Source: an uncultured Spirochaetaceae bacterium (GTDB taxonomy: Bacteria > Spirochaetota > Spirochaetia > Treponematales > Treponemataceae). Taken from it: DNA of 39,189 bases. The notes beneath the pieces were generated by a model. That model made no database searches. It saw nothing but the letters and a program-made list of their open reading frames with translations, and was not told the DNA's origin. The position numbers and the translations under genes were made by a program. Shown here piece after piece: positions 7,260 through 14,394 of the stretch (position 1 is the first letter of the stretch; each line of letters begins with the position of its first letter). The stretch covers positions 1 to 39,189 of the forward strand of contig CACXCG010000059.1 of assembly GCA_902766125.1 (NCBI GenBank), in the 5' to 3' direction.

Positions 7260-8839
7260 TTCTTTTTCAGATAGCGCATAAAGGCTTCAAAGATTTCTTC
7301 GGTGTAGTGAACGCCTGTCTGCTTTTTTAATTCAACAACACTTTCTTTTATAGTCAGTGCTTTCCGGTATGGTCTGTCCGATGTCAGTGCGTCAAAAATA
7401 TCTGCTGCACTTATGATCATTGCTTCTTCGGGAATTTCATCATCGAGTAAACCGTAGTATCCGGTTCCGTTCAGTTTTTCATGATGATATCGTATGAACG
7501 TGCTGATGCTTTTGAAAAAAGGATTGTTGCACACAATGTTGTATCCGATTTCGGTGTGCGTTTTTATTTCTGCATATTCGTCTTCGGTCAGCTGTGCTTC
7601 CTTGTTTATGATTGCATCAGGTATTCCTATCTTTCCAATATCGTGCAGCATTGCGCCGTACCGTAACTGGTGAATTCGTTCTTCTTTGTAACCCATCTCT
7701 TTTGCAATTCCTTCAGCATAGCGGGTAACGCGGGCAGAGTGTCCTTCTGTGTACGAGTCTTTTGCTTCAAGTGCGCGTGTCAGTGATTCCACAATGTTAA
7801 AGTTGCTTTCGTCAAGATGAGTGTACAGCTGTCGGTTTGTTATTTCGCTTGCGGTAAAGGCAGCAGCAATTTCAAGCATGTAGCGGTGTTCCATGCCGAA
7901 CGGTTCGGGGTTTTCTGGATTGCGTATCAGTGTCACCACGCCCAGTCTTGTTTTGTCTCCAGAAATAGGAACGCAGATTGCAGAGCCTTCAATAAACGGT
8001 TCTGTTTCCATAAGTGCGTATGCAGGGTTAGACAGTCGGTCGGGAATGTAGAGCGGAAGCTGTGATTCAAACACCTGTCCGGAAATGCCCTGTCCCGGTT
8101 TTAGGATTTTTGCCGTGCGGATTCCTTTTTTGCTGAACGGAACAAGCTGATTTAATTCTTCGTCGTATGCGTAACAGATTCCTGCATCAAACGGAATTTC
8201 CTTGACGATATCTTTCATCAGATTGTTATAGACTTCGGTAATGGTTTTGTGACGATGTAATAAGCGCGGATACTGTGCCATGTGTAACAGTTCGCGTAAC
8301 CGCTGGTCTGCAACCGACGCTGCATACAGGTTTATGGTAAGCCGTTCGGTTAGCTGCTTTAGTACGGAAAGATCGTTTTCGGTAAGCGGTTTGTGTTTGT
8401 GGTTCGGTTTGTCGCACAAAAGCAGAAACGCCAGAAGATCAAAGCGGTGTACGACGGGAATTATGGTGTGTGCGTGATACAGCGTAAAAAGCACATGTTC
8501 CAGCATGGGAGCGTTGACCTGAAAATCTGAAAACAGGTGGGACAAATCGGTCGGTTCAGTAATCATTGAAAGGCAGCCTGCAAACAGCGAGTCATCAGGA
8601 ATAGTTGCAACTCCTTCGCGGTCAATCTCGCGGTATTCGTGCAGTTCTGTTTCGTGATAGAAAATGCGCAGTTCAGAGTCGGGCAGTGCTTTTTCTGCAA
8701 ACGTAATTGCAGACTGAATGAGGCCGGTAGTGGTTGTCCAATTGTCTAACTCATCAAGACTGAATTCTTCTGCCAGCTGATCCATGAGCTCAAAGGCATC
8801 TGGATTCTGTTCAAAAGATTCTGCCCAAACTTTTTTCAT
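7238..8839 (-). CDS. GAF-domain HD-GYP protein (candidate cyclic-di-GMP phosphodiesterase)
   Basis: A 533-residue cytosolic protein. Residues 1-180 look like a divergent GAF-type sensor, 190-345 are a clearer GAF domain (PGQGISGQVFE, a core feature), and about 350-533 form an HD-GYP phosphohydrolase. The HD part has EGHSARVTRYA, MLHDIGKIGIPDAI, the YHHEKLNGTGYYG segment and ADIFDALTSDRPYRKAL. The signature GYP is GYY here: the metal-site histidines and aspartates remain but the proline is replaced. HD-GYP enzymes hydrolyse cyclic-di-GMP, which controls motility and adhesion in treponemes. The ATG at 8839 was preferred over one at 8875 because the latter is inside the -35 box. The 3' end overlaps the neighbouring gene tail-to-tail. 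Confidence 0.88.
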   Translation of the reverse strand: MKKVWAESFEQNPDAFELMDQLAEEFSLDELDNWTTTTGLIQSAITFAEKALPDSELRIFYHETELHEYREIDREGVATIPDDSLFAGCLSMITEPTDLSHLFSDFQVNAPMLEHVLFTLYHAHTIIPVVHRFDLLAFLLLCDKPNHKHKPLTENDLSVLKQLTERLTINLYAASVADQRLRELLHMAQYPRLLHRHKTITEVYNNLMKDIVKEIPFDAGICYAYDEELNQLVPFSKKGIRTAKILKPGQGISGQVFESQLPLYIPDRLSNPAYALMETEPFIEGSAICVPISGDKTRLGVVTLIRNPENPEPFGMEHRYMLEIAAAFTASEITNRQLYTHLDESNFNIVESLTRALEAKDSYTEGHSARVTRYAEGIAKEMGYKEERIHQLRYGAMLHDIGKIGIPDAIINKEAQLTEDEYAEIKTHTEIGYNIVCNNPFFKSISTFIRYHHEKLNGTGYYGLLDDEIPEEAMIISAADIFDALTSDRPYRKALTIKESVVELKKQTGVHYTEEIFEAFMRYLKKNYPADFS

Positions 8840-8846
8840 GTCTTCT

Positions 8847-8875
8847 ATAATAATGCATAAACTGCAAAACCGCAA
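8847..8875 (-). promoter_or_regulatory. Promoter of the HD-GYP gene, leaderless arrangement
   Basis: On the minus strand TTGCGG (8875-8870), 17 bp, TATTAT (8852-8847), then 7 nt to the ATG at 8839. Confidence 0.5.
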
Positions 8876-8929
8876 TAAGAAAACGTGTGACTTTATGAAT
8901 GTAGAGTACCCGTGTACGGATAGTGGTTC

Positions 8930-8959
8930 TTGAAACTGAGTCCTTTATTCTGCTATACT
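8930..8959 (+). promoter_or_regulatory. Promoter of the thrA operon, leaderless arrangement
   Basis: TTGAAA (8930-8935), 18 bp, TATACT (8954-8959), then 6 nt to the ATG at 8966. The space is too short for a leader-peptide attenuator between this promoter and thrA. Confidence 0.65.
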
Positions 8960-8965
8960 GTTGTC

Positions 8966-11476
8966 ATGCTTACACTTAAATTTGGCGGAACCAGTATGGG
9001 TTCTTCCCGCCGTATCCTTGATAGCGTTGATATTATGATTGGCCGCGCAAAAACTGACCGCATTTCTGTTGTAGTCAGTGCTGTCGCAGGTGTTTCCAAT
9101 AAGCTGCAGGAAGCAATTGACAGCTGTATTTCCGGCTCAAGTGCTCAGGGCTTTGTTGATCAGCTGAGAACCATTCATACCGATATCTGTTCTGAACTGA
9201 AAAAAGCAGAAAGTGCCTTTGACACTGACCGTGTCATGAAAAAGATAGATGCACTGCTTTCGGAATTGAACAATCTGCTTTCAGGTCTTGCTACCTTTGG
9301 AGAATGTCCGTCAACCGTTCACTGCCGCATTATGGGCATGGGCGAACTGATGTGTGCTCCCATTGTTGAAGAAGTGCTTGTTGCAAAAGGACAGAACGTA
9401 CTGCTGTTGGACAGCCGTAAATACATTTACACAAAAGGTAATCAGAAGGAAGGCGACCCTGACTACGAGCGCAGTGCAGTTGCATTCCAGGCTCTTCGCG
9501 AAGGGGCACTCAGTTTTACTCAGATTTTCCTGTTCCCCGGATTTATCTGCTCATGGGTAGGCGGAACCGGCATGGAACCCGTTATGGGACTTTTGGGGCG
9601 TAACGGAAGCGACTTTTCTGCAGCAATTGTAGGCTATTCTTTAGGTGCTTCAAAAGTAGAGTTTTGGACAGATGTTGACGGAATCTACACTGCAGATCCC
9701 CGCGTTGTAAAAGATGCAATTCTTGTAAAAGACATGAGCTACGAAGAAGCAATGGAACTTTCATTCTTCGGAAGTAAAGTGCTTCATCCCAAAACACTGT
9801 CTCCGCTTGCTTCAAAAGGAATTGAAGCCTGGAGTCTTAACAGTCACAATCCTTCTGCCCGCGGAACAAGAATCGGTAAGGGACCGTTTGAAGATAACGA
9901 AACAGGACCGGTTCGCGGAATAAGCTGCCTTAAAGACTGTGCCATGATTAGTGTCAGTGGTTCAGGAATGAAAGGCCGTAAAGGTATGGCAGCCCGTATC
10001 TTCAGTGCAGTAAGCAATGCAGGTATTTCTGTTCTTCTTATTACTCAGTCTTCTTCTGAATATACGCTGTCTTTCTGTGTACGCAAGGCTTCTGCTGCAA
10101 AAGTTCAGGATGTGCTTAAGGCAGAGTTTGCTCTTGAAATTACCAGTAAGATTGTAGATGAAATTGAAGTACATGATGACTGTGCAATCGTTTCTATCAT
10201 CGGCGATAACATGAAAGCTAAGCGCGGTGTTGCAGGAACCTTCTTTGATTCTCTTGCAAGCCGTGACGTAAACATTCTTGCTATTGCTCAGGGTTCAAGT
10301 GAACGCTCTATTTCTGCGGTAATCAATGCAGCCGACGGAGATATGGCAGTACGCATTGTACATCAGTTCTTCTTCAATACCGTTCAGTCAATTCAGGTGT
10401 TTGCCTTCGGTGCAGGAACCATTGGCGGAACCATGATAGACCAGATCCGTGATCAGCATGATGCCCTTCTTGAACAGGGAATCGATGTTCGCGTTATGGC
10501 AATTACTACCATCGACGGCATGATTTTAAGCGAAGAGGGACTTGAACTTTCCGACTGGCGCGACCAGATGAAACATCCTCAGTTTGAATTCAATTCAGAC
10601 AAAAATGTTGATGACATCATCCGCTTTGTTCAGGAAAAGAAACCGCTTAATCCGATTTTTGTTGACTGTACGGCAAGCTACGATTTGCCCGACCGCTACC
10701 TGGATATTCTTAAAGCAGGCATGAGCATTGCAACACCAAATAAACGTGCAAACTCAAAAGACATGGCGTTCTACAAAAAACTGCGCCAAACTGCAAACGA
10801 AATGCACGTGCGCTTCCTGTATGAAACAAATGTTGGTGCAGGTCTTCCTATCATCGATACTCTGCAGAACCTGTTTAAGTCAGGTGACCGCCTTACTGCA
10901 TTCAACGGCATTATGTCCGGCTCACTCAGCTACATATTCGGTAAACTGGATGAAGGCAGAAAATTCAGCGAGGCTGTTCTTGAAGCAAAGGAACTGCGCT
11001 ACACAGAACCGGATCCCCGCGATGACCTTAAGGGTACCGATGTTGCACGCAAGGCACTGATTATTGCCCGCGAGTCAGGTATGGAACTTGAACTTGACGA
11101 TATAGAAATGCGCTCTATCTTCCCGGCAGATTTCAGTCTTGAAGGTACAACCGAAGAATTCCTCAAAAAACTTCCGCAGCTTGATGCATACTTTGCAGAT
11201 AAAATGGCAGCACTTAAAAAAGAAAACAAAGTTCTGCGCATGGGTGCAAGCATTAAAGACGGAAAAGTTTCTGTGGGAATGCTTGAAGTAGGTCCCGAAG
11301 ATCCTCTGTACGGAGTCCGCGGCGGCGAAAATGCATTTGTATTTACAACTGCCCGTTACACACCCATTCCGCTGACTGTCCGCGGTTACGGTGCCGGTGC
11401 AGGCGTTACTGCGGCAGGTGTGTTCGGTGACATTCTGCGTACCGTAAGCTGGAATGTTATGCGTTCTAACGCGTAA
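8966..11476 (+). CDS. thrA: Bifunctional aspartate kinase / homoserine dehydrogenase
   Basis: 836 residues catalysing the first and third steps of the aspartate pathway to threonine and methionine. The kinase half starts with KFGGTSMGSS (residues 5-14) and has GRNGSDFSAA and EFWTDVDGIYTADPR. Two ACT-type regulatory segments follow at about 310-460 (ISVSGSGMKGRKG and VSIIGDNMKAKRG). The dehydrogenase half, from about residue 475, shows the nucleotide-binding FGAGTIGG, then TPNKRANS, NVGAGLPIIDTLQ and EPDPRDDLKGTDVARK. Length equals that of E. coli ThrA. The start at 8966 is set by the promoter and the canonical MLTLKFGGTS; the frame could extend to a TTG at 8930, but that codon is in the -35 box. 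First gene of an operon with the next two. Confidence 0.96.
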   Translation: MLTLKFGGTSMGSSRRILDSVDIMIGRAKTDRISVVVSAVAGVSNKLQEAIDSCISGSSAQGFVDQLRTIHTDICSELKKAESAFDTDRVMKKIDALLSELNNLLSGLATFGECPSTVHCRIMGMGELMCAPIVEEVLVAKGQNVLLLDSRKYIYTKGNQKEGDPDYERSAVAFQALREGALSFTQIFLFPGFICSWVGGTGMEPVMGLLGRNGSDFSAAIVGYSLGASKVEFWTDVDGIYTADPRVVKDAILVKDMSYEEAMELSFFGSKVLHPKTLSPLASKGIEAWSLNSHNPSARGTRIGKGPFEDNETGPVRGISCLKDCAMISVSGSGMKGRKGMAARIFSAVSNAGISVLLITQSSSEYTLSFCVRKASAAKVQDVLKAEFALEITSKIVDEIEVHDDCAIVSIIGDNMKAKRGVAGTFFDSLASRDVNILAIAQGSSERSISAVINAADGDMAVRIVHQFFFNTVQSIQVFAFGAGTIGGTMIDQIRDQHDALLEQGIDVRVMAITTIDGMILSEEGLELSDWRDQMKHPQFEFNSDKNVDDIIRFVQEKKPLNPIFVDCTASYDLPDRYLDILKAGMSIATPNKRANSKDMAFYKKLRQTANEMHVRFLYETNVGAGLPIIDTLQNLFKSGDRLTAFNGIMSGSLSYIFGKLDEGRKFSEAVLEAKELRYTEPDPRDDLKGTDVARKALIIARESGMELELDDIEMRSIFPADFSLEGTTEEFLKKLPQLDAYFADKMAALKKENKVLRMGASIKDGKVSVGMLEVGPEDPLYGVRGGENAFVFTTARYTPIPLTVRGYGAGAGVTAAGVFGDILRTVSWNVMRSNA

Positions 11477-11488
11477 GGTATACCGTCT

Positions 11489-13426
11489 ATGGTCATTGTT
11501 TTAAAACCGTCAATTACTCAAACAGAAAAGACTCAGCTTAAAACATTTCTGACCAGACGGAATTTTAAAATAAACGAAGTACGGGGCGAAGAAGAAACGG
11601 TTCTTGCTGCGGTAGGAAAACTTTCTCTTGATGTGCGCGAAGTACAGATGCTTCCCGGTGTAAGCCGTGTCATTCCCATCTCTAAGCCGTATAAACTTGC
11701 AAGCCGCGAGTTTAAGCGAGAAGACACTGTCGTAACCCTTGCGGCATACGGACAGACGCTGAAGATAGGCGGTTCCCGTATCTGCGTTATTGCAGGTCCT
11801 TCTGCCATAGAAAGTAAAGAACAGCTTTTTACTGTTGCACAGTCTCTTGCGTTAAGCGGTGCCGGTATTCTGTGCGGAGGTTCATTCCGTTCTGCGTTGT
11901 CGCCGTATGAATTTCAGGGACTGGGTAAGAAAGCCCTGCAATGGCTTAAGCAGGCAGGAAAACAGTTTGGCATGCCAGTCTGTACCGAAGTTTTCAGTGC
12001 AGAACAGGTTACCGTTGCGCAGCCGTATGTTGATGTACTTTTGGTTGGTCCAAAGAACATGGCTAACGGTGAACTTTTAAAAAAGGTTAGTGCCTCTGGT
12101 AAGCCGGTCATTTTGTGCCGGAGCAGCAGTGCAACCATAAAAGAGTTTTTGCTTTCTGCCGAATGTCTTCTGTCTTACGGCGCAGAGCAGGTTATTCTGT
12201 GCGAAAGCGGTATACGGACATTCGAAGGAACAACACGCAGTACGCTTGATCTTTCTGCAGTTCCTCTTTTAAAAGAACTGACTCATCTTCCCGTAATTGT
12301 AGATCCGTGTGCGGCGGTCGGAAACCGTGATAAGATTCCTTCGCTTGCAATTGCTTCTGTTGCGTGCGGTTCAGACGGAATTGCACTTGATGTTCATAAT
12401 GCTCCTGAAGAAGCGTTGTGTGACGGTGCACAGTCTCTATACCTTTCTCAGTTCGATAAAGTCATGCATGATATTCAGGCAATGTGTCCTGTTGCCGGTA
12501 AAGTGCTTTCCCGTGTACACGAAGTTTCAGGTGTCAGTGCAGCAAAGAAAACAAATGCAAAGGCAAAGCAGATTTCCTGTGCGTATTCAGGGACACGCGG
12601 TGCGTATGCAGAACAGGCAGTGGGCCGTTATTTTGACGGACTTGATGTTAAAAGTGTTGCCGTAGATTCCTTTGCGCAGATTTTCCAGCAGGTAACCGAC
12701 GGAACAGTACAGTACGGCATGGTTCCCATAGAAAATTCTCTTGCAGGTTCTGTGTATCAGAATTACGATAATTTCCTTCGCTTTGAAGATGTACGCATTG
12801 TGGGGGCAGTAACGCTTAATATCCGTCATGCACTTCTGGGAGTGAAGGGTGCTTCCATTGAAGATATCAAGCAGGTGTATTCGCATCCGCAGGGTTTTGC
12901 GCAGTGTAAAAAATTCCTTGATTCACATTCCGGCTGGACTCATATTGATGCAGTTTCAACGGCGACGGCAGCAGACTTAGTGCATAAATCTAAGTCAAAA
13001 GAAAATGCAGCCATTGCAAGTGAAGTAAATGCATCGCTGTACAAACTGTCTGTGCTTGCGCAGGATATTGCAGATGATCCGGGTAACTTTACGCGCTTTG
13101 TAGTTATAGCTGCTCCGCGGAAAAAAGCAGCTTCAAAAAATCTGCAGAAACCCAACATGGCAAGTTTCCTGTTTAAGTGTAAAAATGAACCGGGTGCCTT
13201 GTGCCGTGCGCTGGGAGTCCTTGAAAAGTACCGGCTTAATTTAACGCGGCTTGAAAGTCGTCCCATTCCCGGAGAGCCGTGGCGCTACTGGTTTTACGCA
13301 GATGCCGACATGCAGGCTCTTGAGGCACCGGATCACGGCGCATACATTGACACCGTACTTGAATCGCTGTCACAGACAGTTGAACAGGTACGTCTGTTAG
13401 GATTATATTCTGAGATAAGGTTTTAA
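11489..13426 (+). CDS. pheA: Fusion of a degenerate DAHP-synthase-like domain with prephenate dehydratase and ACT domain
   Basis: 645 residues. Residues 1-80 match the ferredoxin-like regulatory domain of type I-beta DAHP synthases. Residues 80-345 match the synthase barrel (SPYEFQGLG, IRTFEGTTRSTLDLSAVP) but lack its catalytic residues: the metal Cys is S105, the KPRT loop is RSAL (134-137), the PEP-binding Lys is C210, the metal His is A275 and the metal Glu is D301. A basic linker follows. Residues 363-545 are prephenate dehydratase with VPIENSLAGSV, YSHPQGFAQC and the catalytic TRF (535-537). An ACT domain ends the protein (GALCRAL, ESRP). Prephenate dehydratase, giving phenylpyruvate for phenylalanine, should be active; the first domain is probably a pseudoenzyme. 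Lies 12 nt behind thrA. Confidence 0.88.
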   Translation: MVIVLKPSITQTEKTQLKTFLTRRNFKINEVRGEEETVLAAVGKLSLDVREVQMLPGVSRVIPISKPYKLASREFKREDTVVTLAAYGQTLKIGGSRICVIAGPSAIESKEQLFTVAQSLALSGAGILCGGSFRSALSPYEFQGLGKKALQWLKQAGKQFGMPVCTEVFSAEQVTVAQPYVDVLLVGPKNMANGELLKKVSASGKPVILCRSSSATIKEFLLSAECLLSYGAEQVILCESGIRTFEGTTRSTLDLSAVPLLKELTHLPVIVDPCAAVGNRDKIPSLAIASVACGSDGIALDVHNAPEEALCDGAQSLYLSQFDKVMHDIQAMCPVAGKVLSRVHEVSGVSAAKKTNAKAKQISCAYSGTRGAYAEQAVGRYFDGLDVKSVAVDSFAQIFQQVTDGTVQYGMVPIENSLAGSVYQNYDNFLRFEDVRIVGAVTLNIRHALLGVKGASIEDIKQVYSHPQGFAQCKKFLDSHSGWTHIDAVSTATAADLVHKSKSKENAAIASEVNASLYKLSVLAQDIADDPGNFTRFVVIAAPRKKAASKNLQKPNMASFLFKCKNEPGALCRALGVLEKYRLNLTRLESRPIPGEPWRYWFYADADMQALEAPDHGAYIDTVLESLSQTVEQVRLLGLYSEIRF

Positions 13427-13450
13427 GATAAAGCGTTCTGGAGGATTTTT

Positions 13451-13942
13451 ATGAAAAAATATGTACTTTCTGTTCTGGTAGATAACCATGCTGGTGTTTT
13501 GAGCCGTGTTTCCGGTCTGTTCAGCCGTCGCGGTTACAACATTGATTCGCTTACCGTTTGCGAAACATCAGATCCTAAAAAATCACGCATGACCATTGTA
13601 GTTAGCGGTGACGAATACATTCTTGAGCAGATTAAAAAACAGCTTTCAAAACTGGTAGAAGTTATCTCTATTGAACACTGTGAGCCTTCTACGACAACAC
13701 AGCGCGAAATGGCACTCATCAAAGTTAAGACTTCTGGAACAAGTCGCTCTGTTATCATTGAAATCTGTAACATCTACCGTGCTCACATCATTGATGTTGC
13801 AGAAAACTCCCTGATTGTTGAAACTACTGGTAGTGAAGATAAAATCGGATCGCTTATCCGCATGCTTGAACCCTATGGAATTCTTGAAATGCTTAAGTCT
13901 GGTCTGGTTGCAATGGACCGCGGAGAAAAAGTAATCCGTTAG
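13451..13942 (+). CDS. ilvN: Acetolactate synthase small (regulatory) subunit
   Basis: 163 residues, the usual length. The N-terminal ACT domain (residues 1-75) shows the family pattern VLVDNHAGVLSRVSGLFSRR followed by GYNIDSLTV, the valine-binding region. A second domain covers about 85-160. The protein binds and activates the catalytic subunit IlvB and confers feedback inhibition by valine. A GGAGG ribosome binding site lies 6 nt before the ATG. It is the third gene of the thrA operon. No ilvB or other ilv gene is in the window, so the partner must be encoded elsewhere. Its TAG overlaps the TAA of the convergent gene. Confidence 0.94.
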   Translation: MKKYVLSVLVDNHAGVLSRVSGLFSRRGYNIDSLTVCETSDPKKSRMTIVVSGDEYILEQIKKQLSKLVEVISIEHCEPSTTTQREMALIKVKTSGTSRSVIIEICNIYRAHIIDVAENSLIVETTGSEDKIGSLIRMLEPYGILEMLKSGLVAMDRGEKVIR

Positions 13943-14349
13943 TTTTTTATCTTAATCCACTTCTCGTCATAGAGCTGCCAGCTGCACTCTGTGACGACGA
14001 CTGTTCCTGTCCTGAATGTGTTTATGCTGATCGGAAGATTTGCAACTTGTGGCAGCGTTATTTCCTCTGTGTTCTGAACGGTTGCAAAGGTAATGCACAG
14101 TGTTTTTTTGTTGCCTGAAACTTCTGTAAAATCCACCGGAAAAAAAAGCGTCTTCTTTTCATTGTCAAACTGTGCCTGCTGAATAACGCAGCGGGTAATT
14201 GTTCCGTCAAAAAAATCATCTTCGCAGAATGCCCACAGCGGAAAAGCCGGAAGGGCAATGACTTTATCTTTATTGCAGCATGAAAGAAGGTCATTTTGAA
14301 CGGCGTGCAGGGTAAACAGAACATCTTTATTTGCGGTAAACGCTTTCAT
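13939..14349 (-). CDS. Hypothetical protein, treponemal
   Basis: 136 residues with no signal peptide, no membrane segment and no recognised domain. The sequence alternates hydrophobic and charged residues (for example KKTLFFPVDFTEV), which suggests a small beta-rich cytosolic protein. An ATG at 14349 was preferred over one at 14388 because a TACACT box ends 6 nt before it, as in neighbouring leaderless genes. It converges on ilvN with stops overlapping by 4 nt and diverges from the lipoprotein gene at 14395. Function unknown; it could belong with the lipoprotein only by position. Confidence 0.55.
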   Translation of the reverse strand: MKAFTANKDVLFTLHAVQNDLLSCCNKDKVIALPAFPLWAFCEDDFFDGTITRCVIQQAQFDNEKKTLFFPVDFTEVSGNKKTLCITFATVQNTEEITLPQVANLPISINTFRTGTVVVTECSWQLYDEKWIKIKN

Positions 14350-14355
14350 GTGCAT

Positions 14356-14361
14356 AGTGTA
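14356..14361 (-). promoter_or_regulatory. -10 box of the hypothetical gene at 14349
   Basis: TACACT on the minus strand (14361-14356) ends 6 nt before the ATG. I see no good -35 hexamer at 16-18 bp; a T-rich tract fills part of the spacer. Confidence 0.35.
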
Positions 14362-14382
14362 GCGTAAAATCAAAAAAAAGTG

Positions 14383-14388
14383 TAGCAT
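14383..14388 (+). promoter_or_regulatory. -10 box of the HExxH lipoprotein gene
   Basis: TAGCAT (14383-14388) ends 6 nt before the ATG at 14395, the spacing seen at other first genes here. An A8 tract lies in the spacer and the -35 is weak. Confidence 0.35.
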
Positions 14389-14394
14389 AGAGGC

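Noticed and set aside
8840..8965. Attenuator or riboswitch before thrA
   Set aside because: The promoter ends 6 nt before the start codon, which leaves no room for a leader, and I see no terminator hairpin.
11477..11488. Palindromic GGTATACC in the thrA/pheA-fusion gap as an internal promoter
   Set aside because: TATACC lies 4 nt from the ATG, but there is no -35-like hexamer at 16-18 bp, and AAGG just upstream can serve ribosome binding in an operon.
14371..14378. A8 tract as a terminator or slippage site
   Set aside because: There is no GC stem beside it; it lies in the promoter spacer between two divergent genes.
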